In this document: positions 1-8,597 of the stretch, in pieces
Numbering within the stretch: position 1 is the first letter of the stretch
Layout: each line of letters starts with the position of its first letter
Source: Opitutus sp.
GTDB taxonomy: Bacteria; Verrucomicrobiota; Verrucomicrobiia; Opitutales; Opitutaceae
DNA length: 64,000 bases
Direction of reading: 5' to 3'
NCBI GenBank assembly: GCA_024707325.1
Contig: JANPZY010000004.1
Span: 248,001-312,000, forward strand
Made by a program: the position numbers and the translations under genes
The notes under the pieces: generated by a model
Told to the model about the DNA's origin: nothing
Databases searched by the model: none
What the model saw: the letters and a program-made list of their open reading frames with translations, nothing else

Positions 1-453
1 CTTGAAGTTCGCCGGCTCGTTGCGCTTGAGCCACAGAATCTTCGGGGCGGTGAAACCGGGGAGGATGAGATTGCCCGTCTTGCGGATCGCCGCCTTTTCG
101 CCGCCGAGCTTCTTCGTGATGATCGCGCACTCCTCGGTCGTGCTCGTGTCGCACCAGAGTTTGGCGGGACGAATCACGTCGCCGTTTTCATCGAGCGGCA
201 CGAAACCGTGCTGCTGGCCGGAGACGCCGATGCCGCGCACGCGCGAACCGTCGATCTTGCCCGCGACATCGGAGAGCACCGCGTCGAGCGCCGCAGTCCA
301 GTCGTGCGGGTGCTGCTCCATGTGGCCGACGGGCAAACCGTCGATCAACTTGTGCGGCGCGCGCGCTTCCGCGACGACGGTATTGGTGTCAAGGTCGACG
401 ACGACCGCTTTGACGCTCTGAGTGCCGGAATCGATACCGATGAAGAGGCTCAT
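1..453 (-). CDS. xylB: Xylulokinase (FGGY carbohydrate kinase), 3' part missing
   Basis: ATP-dependent phosphorylation of D-xylulose in pentose catabolism (family knowledge). Only the first 151 codons are inside the window; the gene runs off the left edge. The N-terminus has the FGGY phosphate-binding motif GIDSGTQS (residues 6-13) and the GVSGQQHGFVPLDENG segment around residues 75-90, which is typical of XylB. The ATG at 453 is the first in-frame start and gives the canonical short N-terminus before the kinase motif. A 22-bp repeat array lies 77 bp upstream. The arabinofuranosidase at 2.1-4.1 kb fits a pentose-use context. Another FGGY sugar kinase is possible but less likely. Confidence 0.9.
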   Translation of the reverse strand, partial: MSLFIGIDSGTQSVKAVVVDLDTNTVVAEARAPHKLIDGLPVGHMEQHPHDWTAALDAVLSDVAGKIDGSRVRGIGVSGQQHGFVPLDENGDVIRPAKLWCDTSTTEECAIITKKLGGEKAAIRKTGNLILPGFTAPKILWLKRNEPANFK

Positions 454-529
454 GGGGTGAAAGCGCCCACGATGGAAAGCCCCCGCCCCGGCGGCAAAAC
501 GAAAAGCATGCTAACGAGTGAACCGACTC

Positions 530-727
530 GAGCCGCACACGGACGCGACACGCTGCGGATCGTGGCGCGACATGGGACGGACCTTCGTGCATCCATGGCT
601 GAACATGCGTGCGACCTTGCACGAACATGGGCGCGATCGTGTCCGGACCTTCGTGCGATCGTGTGCGGATGTGGTCGTGATCAGGTCCGGACCGTCGTGC
701 GACGTGGGACGCACCTTGGCGCGACGT
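530..727 (+). repeat. 22-bp degenerate tandem array, nine units
   Basis: Nine consecutive units of exactly 22 bp. The unit reads roughly GGTNCGNACC at positions 1-10, TTSG at 11-14 and CGAC or CGAT at 17-20. The CG at positions 5-6 and the A at 8 are nearly invariant, while positions 4, 7, 15 and 16 vary freely. Units such as 684-705 contain the perfect palindrome GGTCCGGACC. The period is not a multiple of three, so apparent ORFs here are not coding. It lies upstream of xylB. Confidence 0.88.
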
Positions 728-758
728 CGGACGCCGCGGCTCTAGGGCCATCGGAGTT

Positions 759-789
759 CCACAAAGTAACCCAATAGGTTACTTTGTGG
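759..789. repeat. Perfect 13-bp inverted repeat with 5-nt loop
   Basis: The arm CCACAAAGTAACC (759-771) is followed by the loop CAATA and its exact reverse complement (777-789). It is unusually AT-rich for this locus. A second, GC-rich hairpin with a GU pair follows at 794-813. The two stems in series resemble a REP-type element or a structured RNA. No U-tract follows on either strand, so an intrinsic terminator is less likely. Confidence 0.7.
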
Positions 790-850
790 TGGAGCCCGGC
801 GTCCTCGTCGGGCTGTTCCGTGGGCGCATGCTCCTCGGCCTGCGCGTGCA

Positions 851-877
851 TAAAAAACCCGCCGGGGACGGCGGGTT
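851..877 (-). terminator. Rho-independent terminator of the M29 gene
   Basis: A perfect 9-bp stem (856-864 with 869-877, loop GGGA) is followed on the minus strand by six U from the A-run at 852-857. It lies about 40 bp past the stop codon of the leftward aminopeptidase gene. Confidence 0.85.
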
Positions 878-906
878 CCACCTGTCGCTGGGTTCCACCT
901 GTCGCT
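873..906. repeat. 17-bp perfect tandem duplication
   Basis: The 17-mer GGGTTCCACCTGTCGCT occurs twice back to back (873-889 and 890-906). The first copy overlaps the right arm of the terminator hairpin. It may be a recent slippage duplication. Confidence 0.8.
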
Positions 907-918
907 TGGTGTGGCGTC

Positions 919-2046
919 TTACTTCTTCGACTTCCCGAGCAGGTAATCGGGATTCAGTTTCTGCAGCGCCGTCGGGACGAAGAGGCCGTCTTTGCGGACG
1001 AGTTTGCCGTCGAAGTAAATTTCGCCGCCGCCGTATTCTGGGCGCTGGATGCAGACCATGTCCCAGTGCACCTGGGATTTGTTGCCATTGCCGTAGGTGT
1101 CGTAGGCCTGGCCCGGAGTGAAGTGGAAGGAGCCGGCGATCTTCTCGTCGAAGAGAATGTCGCGCATCGGCTGCAGAATGTGCGGATTGAAGCCGAGGGC
1201 GAACTCGCCGATGTAGCGCGCGCCGGGATCGCTATCGAGAATCTCGTTGAGGCGTTTGGTGTTGTTCGACGTGGCCTCGACGATCTTGCCGGCTTTGAAG
1301 ACGAGGCGGATGTTGTCGAACGAGGTGCCGAGATAAACCGTGGGCGCGTTGTATTGGATCACGCCTTCGACGGAGTCCTTCACCGGGCAGGAAAACACTT
1401 CGCCGTCGGGGATGTTGCGCTGACCGCCGCACGGGCACGCGGGAATGCCCTTGATCGAGAAGCGCAGATCGGTGCCTGGGCCTTTGATGTGCACGCGATC
1501 CGTGCGATCCATGAGCGCCTTCAGGGCCTTCATGCCGGGGATCATGCGGCTGTAGTCGAGCGTGCAGACGCGGAAGTAAAAATCCTCGAACGCCTCCGTG
1601 CTCATGGCCGCCTGCTGCGCCATCGCGGACGACGGCCAGCGGAGCACGACCCACTTCGTCTTGCCCACGCGATAATCGAGCACGGGTTTCATGAGCCGCG
1701 CGATGAGCTGGACCTTCGAAGCCGGCACGTCGCTTGACTCGAAGATATTGTCGGAGCCGCGCAGCGCGATGTAGGCATCCATTTTTTGCATACGCGCGAG
1801 TTCGACCGCGGCGTGCGGCGCGTATTGGGCCTCTTCGGCACCGAGCGCGAGCTCGCGCGTGACACGAGCGTGATTGAGATTGACCAGCGGATGCGCGCCG
1901 CGCGCGCGAACGGCGCGGATCAGAGCGATCACCATCGCGTCGGGCACGTCGAACGCATCGATGAGGACGCGCTCGCCTTTCTTGAGCGCAGTCGAGAATC
2001 CGGTGAGCCCGGCGGCGAGCTCGTTAAAACGAGGGTCGATCAGCAT
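919..2046 (-). CDS. M29-family aminopeptidase
   Basis: Metal-dependent aminopeptidase of the thermophilic M29 (aminopeptidase T/S) family, 375 residues from the ATG at 2046. An in-frame TTG nine bases upstream is an alternative start. The C-terminal metal-site region is recognisable: the GE-FALGFNP segment about residue 285, the conserved histidine of GSFHFTPG, and the terminal HWDMV motif in which H and D are family metal ligands. A CPCGGQRN segment mid-protein is an unusual cysteine pair. No signal peptide, so cytoplasmic. It is followed by its own terminator and probably transcribed alone. Confidence 0.88.
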   Translation of the reverse strand: MLIDPRFNELAAGLTGFSTALKKGERVLIDAFDVPDAMVIALIRAVRARGAHPLVNLNHARVTRELALGAEEAQYAPHAAVELARMQKMDAYIALRGSDNIFESSDVPASKVQLIARLMKPVLDYRVGKTKWVVLRWPSSAMAQQAAMSTEAFEDFYFRVCTLDYSRMIPGMKALKALMDRTDRVHIKGPGTDLRFSIKGIPACPCGGQRNIPDGEVFSCPVKDSVEGVIQYNAPTVYLGTSFDNIRLVFKAGKIVEATSNNTKRLNEILDSDPGARYIGEFALGFNPHILQPMRDILFDEKIAGSFHFTPGQAYDTYGNGNKSQVHWDMVCIQRPEYGGGEIYFDGKLVRKDGLFVPTALQKLNPDYLLGKSKK

Positions 2047-2123
2047 GAGGGGCAACTAACGCCGTGCGGACGCCCTCGCGCAAGTGGGGAATTCGCCCGC
2101 GGCTTCGCACCGCGGGCGATAAT

Positions 2124-4107
2124 TCAGCGCGTTTGCGTTTCCACCGGCAGGCGCAGCACGAGCACCGAATCGGCGGGAATCGTGAGCTCGAACGCATCTC
2201 CTTTCGCCTCGAACGGCGACGTGACCGGCTGCACGCGATCGGACGAATTGAAGGTGTTGATCGCCGTCGGCGAATCGGCGCTGAGCCGCGTGAGCGTGCC
2301 GGCGCCTTTGACGCGCGCGCCGCCAAGACGCACCTGCGCGGACGAAGCGGCACCGGTGGCATTGACGAGTTTGAGGACCACTTCGCCCTTTTGCTCGTCG
2401 AGCACCGCGGAACCGTAGAAGCGTTTCTCTTCGCTCTCGCTCAGCGCGCCGAGCTGGAGCGGGACGACGCGATCGCCGCGATTCAGCGCGAAAAGCGATT
2501 GGACGTGATAGCTCGGCGTTTTTACGAGGCTGAGATTGTCGACCCAGATCAGATCGGGTGCCCACTGCCACGCGTCGGCGTGCGAGAAAAGCGGCGCGTA
2601 GGCGGCCATGTGCACGATGTCGGCGTTGCGCTCCATGCCGGTCATGAACGCGGCCTCGGCGAGCGCAGCGCGCCAGTGATTGCGCGCCGGAGGAAACGGG
2701 ATGTCGCGATCGTGCGCGGCGTATTCGCCCATGCAGACTTTCGGACCATTGCGGTCGTAGTTGTCGTAGCGTTTCGCCTGATCGAAGAACCACTCGGGCG
2801 ACGCGTAGGAGTGTTCGTCGATGATATCGACCTTGTGCGCCGGCAGCTCCTTCCAGAGGTAGTGAAAACGCTCGTCCTCGGGCGACGGACCCGCTGCACC
2901 GACGAGTTGAATCTCGGGATGTTTCTCGCGCAGCACCGCAGCGAAGCGCGCGTAACGCTCCACGTATTCCGGGCCCCACTGCTCGTTGCCGATGCCGAGG
3001 TGACGCAGATTGAACGGCTCGGGATGCCCCATCGCCGCGCGCTTCGCGCCCCACTCGCTCGTGACCGGACCGTTGGCGAACTCGATCAAATCGAGCGCGT
3101 CCTGAATGAAGGGATCGAGCTGGTCGAGCGGCACGAAGCTCGCCGGAGTTGAACTGACACGCCATACCGCAGTTGATGATCGGCAGCGGGGCCGCGCCGA
3201 TATCTTCGCAGAGCAGGAAATACTCATAAAACCCGACGCCGAAACTCTGGTAGTAATCGGGTGCCGCGCGATGTTTGAACTCGGCGTTCCAGCGATTGAT
3301 GAGCAGTTCGCGCTCTTCAACCGGACCGATGGTTTTCTTCCACTGATAGCGCAGTTCGAGCCGGCTGCCCTCGACGATGCAGCCACCGGGAAAGCGGAAG
3401 AAGCCGGGCTTCATGTCGGCGAGCGCCTGCACCATGTCGGCGCGCAGACCGCCCTTGCGGTTCTTCCAGGTGTTGCGCGGAAAGAGCGAAACGAAATCGA
3501 CGTCGATCTCGCCGCGTCCGGAAAACACCAGACGCAAGCGCGCACGTGCTTCGGTGTGAGTCGGCGTAAGCGAGACTTCGCGCTTCGCCCATGTGGTGCT
3601 CGCGCCGCTGGACACTTCGGCGGAAGCGAGCACGAGGCCGGACGGCGCGACGAGTTCCGCACTCACGAGCAGTCCCGCGCCGCCGCGCACATCGACGCTG
3701 AAATCGTAAACCTCGCCCTCCTTCACGCCGATGCCGCGAAAGCCCTCGTTCTCGATCACGGCGCGTCCATCCGTGGAAACGACGCGCGCGAAGTGCGCGT
3801 TGGCCGCATGACGTTGCGGATCGCGTTGCACAGTCACCCGCGTGCTGCTCGCGTCGGCCGCGGGCACGTGCCAGCCGGCGAGCGATTCGGGAAACTCAAA
3901 CGACCGATTCTTCACCAGCTCGGCGTAGAGACCGCCGTCGGCGCCGAAGTTGATGTCCTCGTAAAACACACCCCACATCGTGGGCTGGATCGCGGCGCCG
4001 GGCCGGTCGACATCGACACGAATCTCGACGGCGGCAGATGTGACGGCGAAAAGCGCGCTCGCGGAAACCAGTGCGAGCAACCGGGCGGGGAAACAGAGGG
4101 GCTGCAT
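2124..4107 (-). pseudogene. Alpha-L-arabinofuranosidase (GH51), frameshifted
   Basis: Secreted GH51 enzyme releasing arabinose from arabinan or arabinoxylan. The signal peptide is about residues 1-26, followed by the GH51 start region (TMWGVFYEDINFGADGGLY). The reading frame breaks after SGEL (residue 324): one extra base at 3135 shifts the frame, and the next frame resumes with VPLDQLDPFIQDALD, exactly as in intact homologues. With the base removed the product is 660 residues. It keeps the acid/base Glu in GIGNEQWG (about 375), the nucleophile Glu in CMGEYAAHD (about 461) and the C-terminal beta domain. All catalytic residues survive, so a sequencing error is as likely as real loss. Confidence 0.9.
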
Positions 4108-4189
4108 GGGAAAGGACTTGCCGTGAGGTCGTCGCGATGTCCACCGCGAGTGGCGCGTGGCCGCGGCCGGCGGCGCGGTTTGTTATTGT

Positions 4190-5404
4190 TCAGTCAAGTG
4201 GCGCCGGGCGTCCGCTCTGCGGAAAACACACGCGGCTCACCGCTTCGTCGAAGTCCCCTGCTCCGCGAATGATGTCGATCTCGAGGCGGAGGTAATAGAG
4301 CGGCAGTTCCCACGCAAAATCGTCGGGGATGCGCACGGCGTCCTTTTCGGTGGTCACAAGACACTCGGCGCCATTTTCGCGCGCGATCTTCGCGAGATTC
4401 GCGAAGTCATCTTCGTGGTAGCGGTAGTGATCGAGGAAGCGCTCACGCGCGACGAGCTTGGCGCCAAGATCGCGGAGAAATTTCTCAAAACTCTCCGGCG
4501 TCGCGATGCCGGAAAACGCCATCACGCGACGACCCTGCAGCCACGTGAGCGGCTGGCGTCCCTCGGCGGAATCCGACGGCACGCCGAAACGCTGCAGATA
4601 CTGCGGGCGATGCGCGCACTCGATGATGTCGACCTCGGGATTGTGACGTTTGATCAGCGCCTCGAGCTCGGGATCGCGTTCGCCGTTGGACTTTGTGAGG
4701 AACACGTAGCTCGCGCGCCGCAGGTGCTTGATCGGTTCTCGCAAAATGCCGCGCGGCAGCAGGTGGCCGTTGCCAAAGGGATTGGTCTTGTCGACGAGCA
4801 GCAGGTTGAGACTGCCCTTCAGCGGCAGGTATTGGAACCCGTCGTCGAGGATCAGCGTGTCGCAGCCGAATTTCTTGATCGCATACGCGCCGGCCTTCAC
4901 GCGGTTCTTGTCCACGAGCACGAGCACGCCGGGGAGATTGCGCGCGAGCATGAACGGCTCGTCGCCCGCCTGCTCGCTGTCGAGCAGCACACTTTTGCCA
5001 TCACTCACGATGCGCGGCGGCGGCTCGGCGGCACCGGTGAACGCGCGCGCCCACTTCTGCCAGAACGGCGCTTTCTTGCTTTTGTAGCCGCGACTGAGGA
5101 TCGCGACCTTGCGCCCGCGATCGCGGAGCGCGCGCGCGAATTTCTCCACGACGGGTGTCTTGCCCGTGCCGCCGACGGTGAGATTACCGACCACGACGAC
5201 AAGGCAGCCGAGCGGCTGGTCGTGCAGGATACGTTTACGGTAAAGCCAGAAGCGGGCCTGCGCGATGAGGTTGAACAACCACGACAGCACCTGCAAAAAC
5301 GCGCCGTAAACTGTGGCGCCCGTGTCCGCCCGCCGGCCCAGAATCACGTCGGCCGTGTAGAGTTCGAACGTGGTGAACTGTTTCTTGATCCAGGACTGCG
5401 ACAT
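4190..5404 (-). CDS. lpxK: Tetraacyldisaccharide 4'-kinase
   Basis: Phosphorylates lipid A disaccharide at the 4' position, the sixth step of the Raetz pathway, at the inner membrane. The N-terminal membrane-proximal helix (about residues 30-60) is followed by the P-loop [12 protein letters not shown] (73-84) and the ILDDGFQY motif, all hallmarks of LpxK. The product is 404 residues from ATG 5404, slightly long for the family. ATGs at 5434 and 5473 are in frame but crowd the divergent gene that starts at 5480. No other lipid A genes are adjacent. It shows that the organism makes an LPS-type outer membrane. Confidence 0.9.
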   Translation of the reverse strand: MSQSWIKKQFTTFELYTADVILGRRADTGATVYGAFLQVLSWLFNLIAQARFWLYRKRILHDQPLGCLVVVVGNLTVGGTGKTPVVEKFARALRDRGRKVAILSRGYKSKKAPFWQKWARAFTGAAEPPPRIVSDGKSVLLDSEQAGDEPFMLARNLPGVLVLVDKNRVKAGAYAIKKFGCDTLILDDGFQYLPLKGSLNLLLVDKTNPFGNGHLLPRGILREPIKHLRRASYVFLTKSNGERDPELEALIKRHNPEVDIIECAHRPQYLQRFGVPSDSAEGRQPLTWLQGRRVMAFSGIATPESFEKFLRDLGAKLVARERFLDHYRYHEDDFANLAKIARENGAECLVTTEKDAVRIPDDFAWELPLYYLRLEIDIIRGAGDFDEAVSRVCFPQSGRPAPLD

Positions 5405-5479
5405 CGCGTGATTCGCGAATGAAGGTTGACCCATCTCACCGCGTAAACTGTTTTCCGTGGTGCCTACGGGCACTCACCC

Positions 5480-6569
5480 ATGAGCTACAAACTGTTCATC
5501 CCCGGTCCCATCGCCGTTTCGGAAAAAACGCTCCGCGCCATGTCGCAGCCCATGATTGGGCATCGCAGCACGGATTTCGTCGCGCTCTATCAATCCATCC
5601 AGCCCGATCTGCAGGCGCTGATGTATACGACGGACCCGGTCTACATCTCCACGAGCAGTGCGTGGGGCTCCATGGAAGGCTCGTTGCGCAACGTCGTGCA
5701 GAAGAAAGTGCTCAACTGCATGAACGGCGCTTTTTCGGACAAGTGGAACGACGTCTCCCTCCGCGACGGACTTCAGGCCACCGCGCTCAAGTTCGAGTGG
5801 GGCCAGCCGGTCGATCCCGAGGCCGTCCGCGCCGAACTCTCGAAGGGCGGCTACGACGCGATTACGATCATTCACAACGAGACCTCGTGCGGCTGCATGA
5901 CCGATCTCGCCGCCGTCATGAAGGTCGTGCGCGAGTTCCCCGATGTCATTTCGATCGTCGACACCGTCAGCTCGTTCAGCGCGCTGCCGATCAAGAAGGA
6001 CGAGCTTGGTATCGACGTGCTCATCACCGGTTCGCAGAAGGCGCTCGCGCTGCCTCCCGGCCTCTCGTTGCTCTCCGTGTCGAAGCGCGCGCTCGAGCGC
6101 GCCGCCAAGACGCCGGGCCGCGGCTACTATTTCGATTTCCTCGAGTTCCAAAAGAACCACGAGGCCGGCATGACGCCGAGCACGCCGGTGATTCCGCTCA
6201 TCTACGCGCTCAAGTCGAAGATCGAGGACATCAAGGCCGAGGGCATCGAGAACCGCTACGCCCGCCACGTGCACCTCAACAACACGGTGCGCGATCACGT
6301 GCTCGCGAAAGGCTTCAAGCTCTTCCCCAAGGAAGGCTACGGCTCCGTCACGCTCAACTGCTTCGCCAACAACCTCGGCTACGATCTCGCCGCGCTGAAC
6401 AAGATCCTGAAGTCCAAGCATGGCCTCGTGATCGACGGCGGCTACGGCAAGCTCAAGGGCAAGACCTTCCGCATCTCGAACATGGGCGACGAAACGCCTG
6501 GAGACCATCGCCGCGATGCTCAAGGCCTTCGACGCCGCACTCGCCGAGACGCCGAAGCTCGCTGCGTAA
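5480..6569 (+). pseudogene. Class V aminotransferase (alanine/serine-glyoxylate type), frameshifted near 3' end
   Basis: PLP-dependent aminotransferase of the alanine/serine-glyoxylate family. Visible are the N-terminal FIPGP motif, the PLP-ring Asp in SIVDTVSSFS (about 161) and the Schiff-base Lys187 in ITGSQKALALPPGLS. After ISNMGDET one extra C at 6497-6498 shifts the frame. The other frame then reads LETIAAMLKAFDAALAETPKLAA and stops at 6567-6569, giving 362 residues, the normal length. Uncorrected, the ORF would continue through the terminator to 6733 with unrelated sequence. The substrate cannot be told from sequence. It is divergent from lpxK with only 75 bp between starts. Confidence 0.88.
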
Positions 6570-6597
6570 GCGCAACGTTTTTAGCCAAACCAACCGA

Positions 6598-6629
6598 GAG
6601 CCCGGAGAAATCCGGGCTCTTTTGTTTTT
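6598..6629 (+). terminator. Rho-independent terminator after the aminotransferase
   Basis: The 9-bp perfect stem GAGCCCGGA/TCCGGGCTC with a GAAA tetraloop is followed by TTTTGTTTTT. It sits 29 bp after the true stop codon (6569), which independently supports the frame-corrected 3' end. Confidence 0.92.
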
Positions 6630-6802
6630 GCTTAGCCACAGCGGGCACGGAGCGCGCACGCAGAGAGCACAGAGAGCGGCAACGACTTCGAAAATGTCCC
6701 GAGCAGAGGCTACGCGTTCCTCGATGGAAGTGATCGCACTACGCGACTCGTGCTCTCCGTGTTACTAAACTCATCTCCCATTTTTCCTCCGTTTTCACGC
6801 CG

Positions 6803-7339
6803 GTGCGTGATGATGAACGGCTTGAGTTTGGCTCCGGTTTTTTCCGCGAACATGAGCAGGACACGTGGGTCGAACGCCGCATCTTGAGTAGCGCCGATTC
6901 CTCCCAAATCCCTGCCGGCTCCGCCGAGTCTTCACACTGGGACGACGTGCGTCGAATCTACCGTCGCATCTGTCTGCTCCGTGAACAGGGCAAGACCGCG
7001 GAAGCCGCGTCACTCGAGAGCAGCGAACTCTCCCGCTCGCTCGCGGCCGCACGAGCCGCTTCGCGCAACGGCACCGAGGAAGCTCGCGTGCTCGCGGCCG
7101 AAGCGGAGCGCGTCTCCACCGCGTGCCTGCTCGCAGAAATCGTTGCGCCTTTGCTCGCGGAATGTCTGCGCGACGAACTCCAGTTCGTCGCCACCAACAC
7201 CGCCGCAAAAGCGGACGCGCCTTCCACGCGCACCGTTTCCGCGGTGCGGCCCGAATCGGCCAAGGAACGTCCGGCGACTCCGCCCAACATCACCGATCTC
7301 ATCGACGGCATGTTGTCGCTCGAAACCGCCGCCCGCTAG
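6803..7339 (+). CDS. Hypothetical protein upstream of MamK-like actin
   Basis: Unrecognised 178-residue soluble protein. The GTG at 6803 is the first possible start and is not well supported; the true start may lie further in. The middle (about residues 45-130) is rich in Ala, Glu and Arg and predicts long amphipathic helices, probably a coiled coil. The tail ends in TPPNITDLIDGMLSLETAAR. It ends 24 bp before the actin-like gene on the same strand, so the two are very likely co-transcribed and may act together. No catalytic motif is visible. Confidence 0.6.
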   Translation: MRDDERLEFGSGFFREHEQDTWVERRILSSADSSQIPAGSAESSHWDDVRRIYRRICLLREQGKTAEAASLESSELSRSLAAARAASRNGTEEARVLAAEAERVSTACLLAEIVAPLLAECLRDELQFVATNTAAKADAPSTRTVSAVRPESAKERPATPPNITDLIDGMLSLETAAR

Positions 7340-7363
7340 TCCCGCCCTCCCCTCGAACCCATC

Positions 7364-8521
7364 ATGACTCCTGTAGCCACCGACAAACCCGTCACTTCCG
7401 CCGCTGTTCCCGCCAACGCCCCCAACGTCACCATCGCGCCGCAAAATCGCAGCACGAAGACGAAAACCATTTTGGTCGGTTTCGACCTCGGCACGAACAA
7501 GTCGTGCGTGCTCGCGGGCCAGCCCAACAGCACCGATATCGGCGTGAGCAAAGTCGTGCCGACGGTCGTCGGTTACGTGAAGGAAGGCATCGTCGACGGA
7601 ATCGTCGCGGGCAACAGTCCGATCATCTTCGGTGAAGAAGCGCTGCGCAACATGCTGCACGTGCGTCTGGTCGCTCCGCTCGAGCGCGGTGTGGTCGCGC
7701 ACCCCGAAGCGGCGCGCGATTTTCTGAAGCATATTCGTTCGCTCGTGGATCCCGCAGGCACTGCGGAGATTCGCGCCGTCGTCGGCGTGCCGGCCAACGC
7801 CGACCAGCAATCGCGCGACGATATCCGGCGCGCGGCGTTCGGGATCTTCGATCGCATTCTCCTTATTCCGGAACCGTTTCTTTCGGCGCTCGGTTTTCGC
7901 GACGATTCGCGCCTCGGCCAGCCGGGCTACATCGATCCGGTGGTCAACTCGCTGTTCGTCGATATCGGCGGCGGCACGAGCGACCTGTGTCTCGTGCAGG
8001 GTTATTTTCCGACCGCAGAGGATCAGATCAGCATCCCCTTCGCCGGCGACGCGATCGACGAACTCATTCACCGCGACCTTGATCGCATTTATCCCAACAA
8101 CGGCCTCTCGCGCCATCGCGTGCGCGAGATCAAGGAGCAGAACGGTTACGTCGGCCCGAGCCGCAAGCCGCTCGAGGTGAAGGTCGTGATGGGCGGCAAA
8201 TCGCACGTGCTCGAACTCGGCGACGTGCTCGGCAACGCCGGCAACGAGCTGATCGATAAAATCTATCCCGCGCTTACATCACTCATCCAGCGCGCGCCCT
8301 CGGATTCCGTCGTCACGCTGCTGCAGAACATCATCATCACGGGCGGCGGTTCGCAGATCAAAGGCATCGATACGGTGTTGCAGAAGCGGCTCACCGACGA
8401 CGGCTACGAATCGCCGCGCGTGAAACTCGCCGGCCAGGACTACAAGCGCTACGTCGCACTCGGCGCGCTGAAGGCCGCCCGCGCCGCCCGCGAAAACCAG
8501 TGGCAGGTCCTGCTCGGCTGA
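7364..8521 (+). CDS. MamK-like bacterial actin (Hsp70/actin ATPase fold)
   Basis: Actin-superfamily ATPase of 385 residues. An unstructured N-terminal tail (1-33) precedes phosphate-1 GFDLGTNKSC (39-48), phosphate-2 VDIGGGTSDL (199-208) and the adenosine motif ITGGGSQIKG (325-334). Several stretches look like MamK of magnetotactic bacteria rather than MreB or ParM: AEDQISIPFAGDAIDE, REIKEQNGYVG and LLQNIIITGGGSQIKG. MamK forms cytoplasmic filaments that position magnetosomes. No magnetosome genes are nearby, so this is probably a general MamK-like cytoskeletal filament. It is paired with the helical protein upstream. Confidence 0.82.
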   Translation: MTPVATDKPVTSAAVPANAPNVTIAPQNRSTKTKTILVGFDLGTNKSCVLAGQPNSTDIGVSKVVPTVVGYVKEGIVDGIVAGNSPIIFGEEALRNMLHVRLVAPLERGVVAHPEAARDFLKHIRSLVDPAGTAEIRAVVGVPANADQQSRDDIRRAAFGIFDRILLIPEPFLSALGFRDDSRLGQPGYIDPVVNSLFVDIGGGTSDLCLVQGYFPTAEDQISIPFAGDAIDELIHRDLDRIYPNNGLSRHRVREIKEQNGYVGPSRKPLEVKVVMGGKSHVLELGDVLGNAGNELIDKIYPALTSLIQRAPSDSVVTLLQNIIITGGGSQIKGIDTVLQKRLTDDGYESPRVKLAGQDYKRYVALGALKAARAARENQWQVLLG

Positions 8522-8547
8522 GGCGCTTCGCATCCTCCGCCAACAAC

Positions 8548-8580
8548 AAAGGCCGGAAACGAATTTCCGGCCTTTTGATT
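8548..8580. terminator. Bidirectional terminator between actin gene and pheA
   Basis: A perfect 12-bp stem (8548-8559 with 8564-8575, loop CGAA) has a T-rich tail on the right and an A-flank on the left. It separates the convergent actin-like gene and pheA and can serve both. Confidence 0.88.
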
Positions 8581-8597
8581 TTTTATGCGGCGATCGC

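Larger units (their letters stand above)
454..918. other. Non-coding region between xylB and the M29 peptidase gene
   Basis: No credible gene is visible. From left to right it holds about 75 bp of xylB leader, a nine-unit 22-bp repeat array (530-727), a perfect 13-bp inverted repeat (759-789), a second GC-rich hairpin (794-813), a terminator for the leftward M29 gene (851-877) and a 17-bp tandem duplication (873-906). Confidence 0.7.

Noticed and set aside
530..727. CRISPR array
   Set aside because: Units are contiguous with no spacers, repeats are degenerate, and no cas gene is present.
7364..8521. Magnetosome gene island
   Set aside because: Only a MamK-like actin is present; neighbours are housekeeping genes and no other mam gene is visible.
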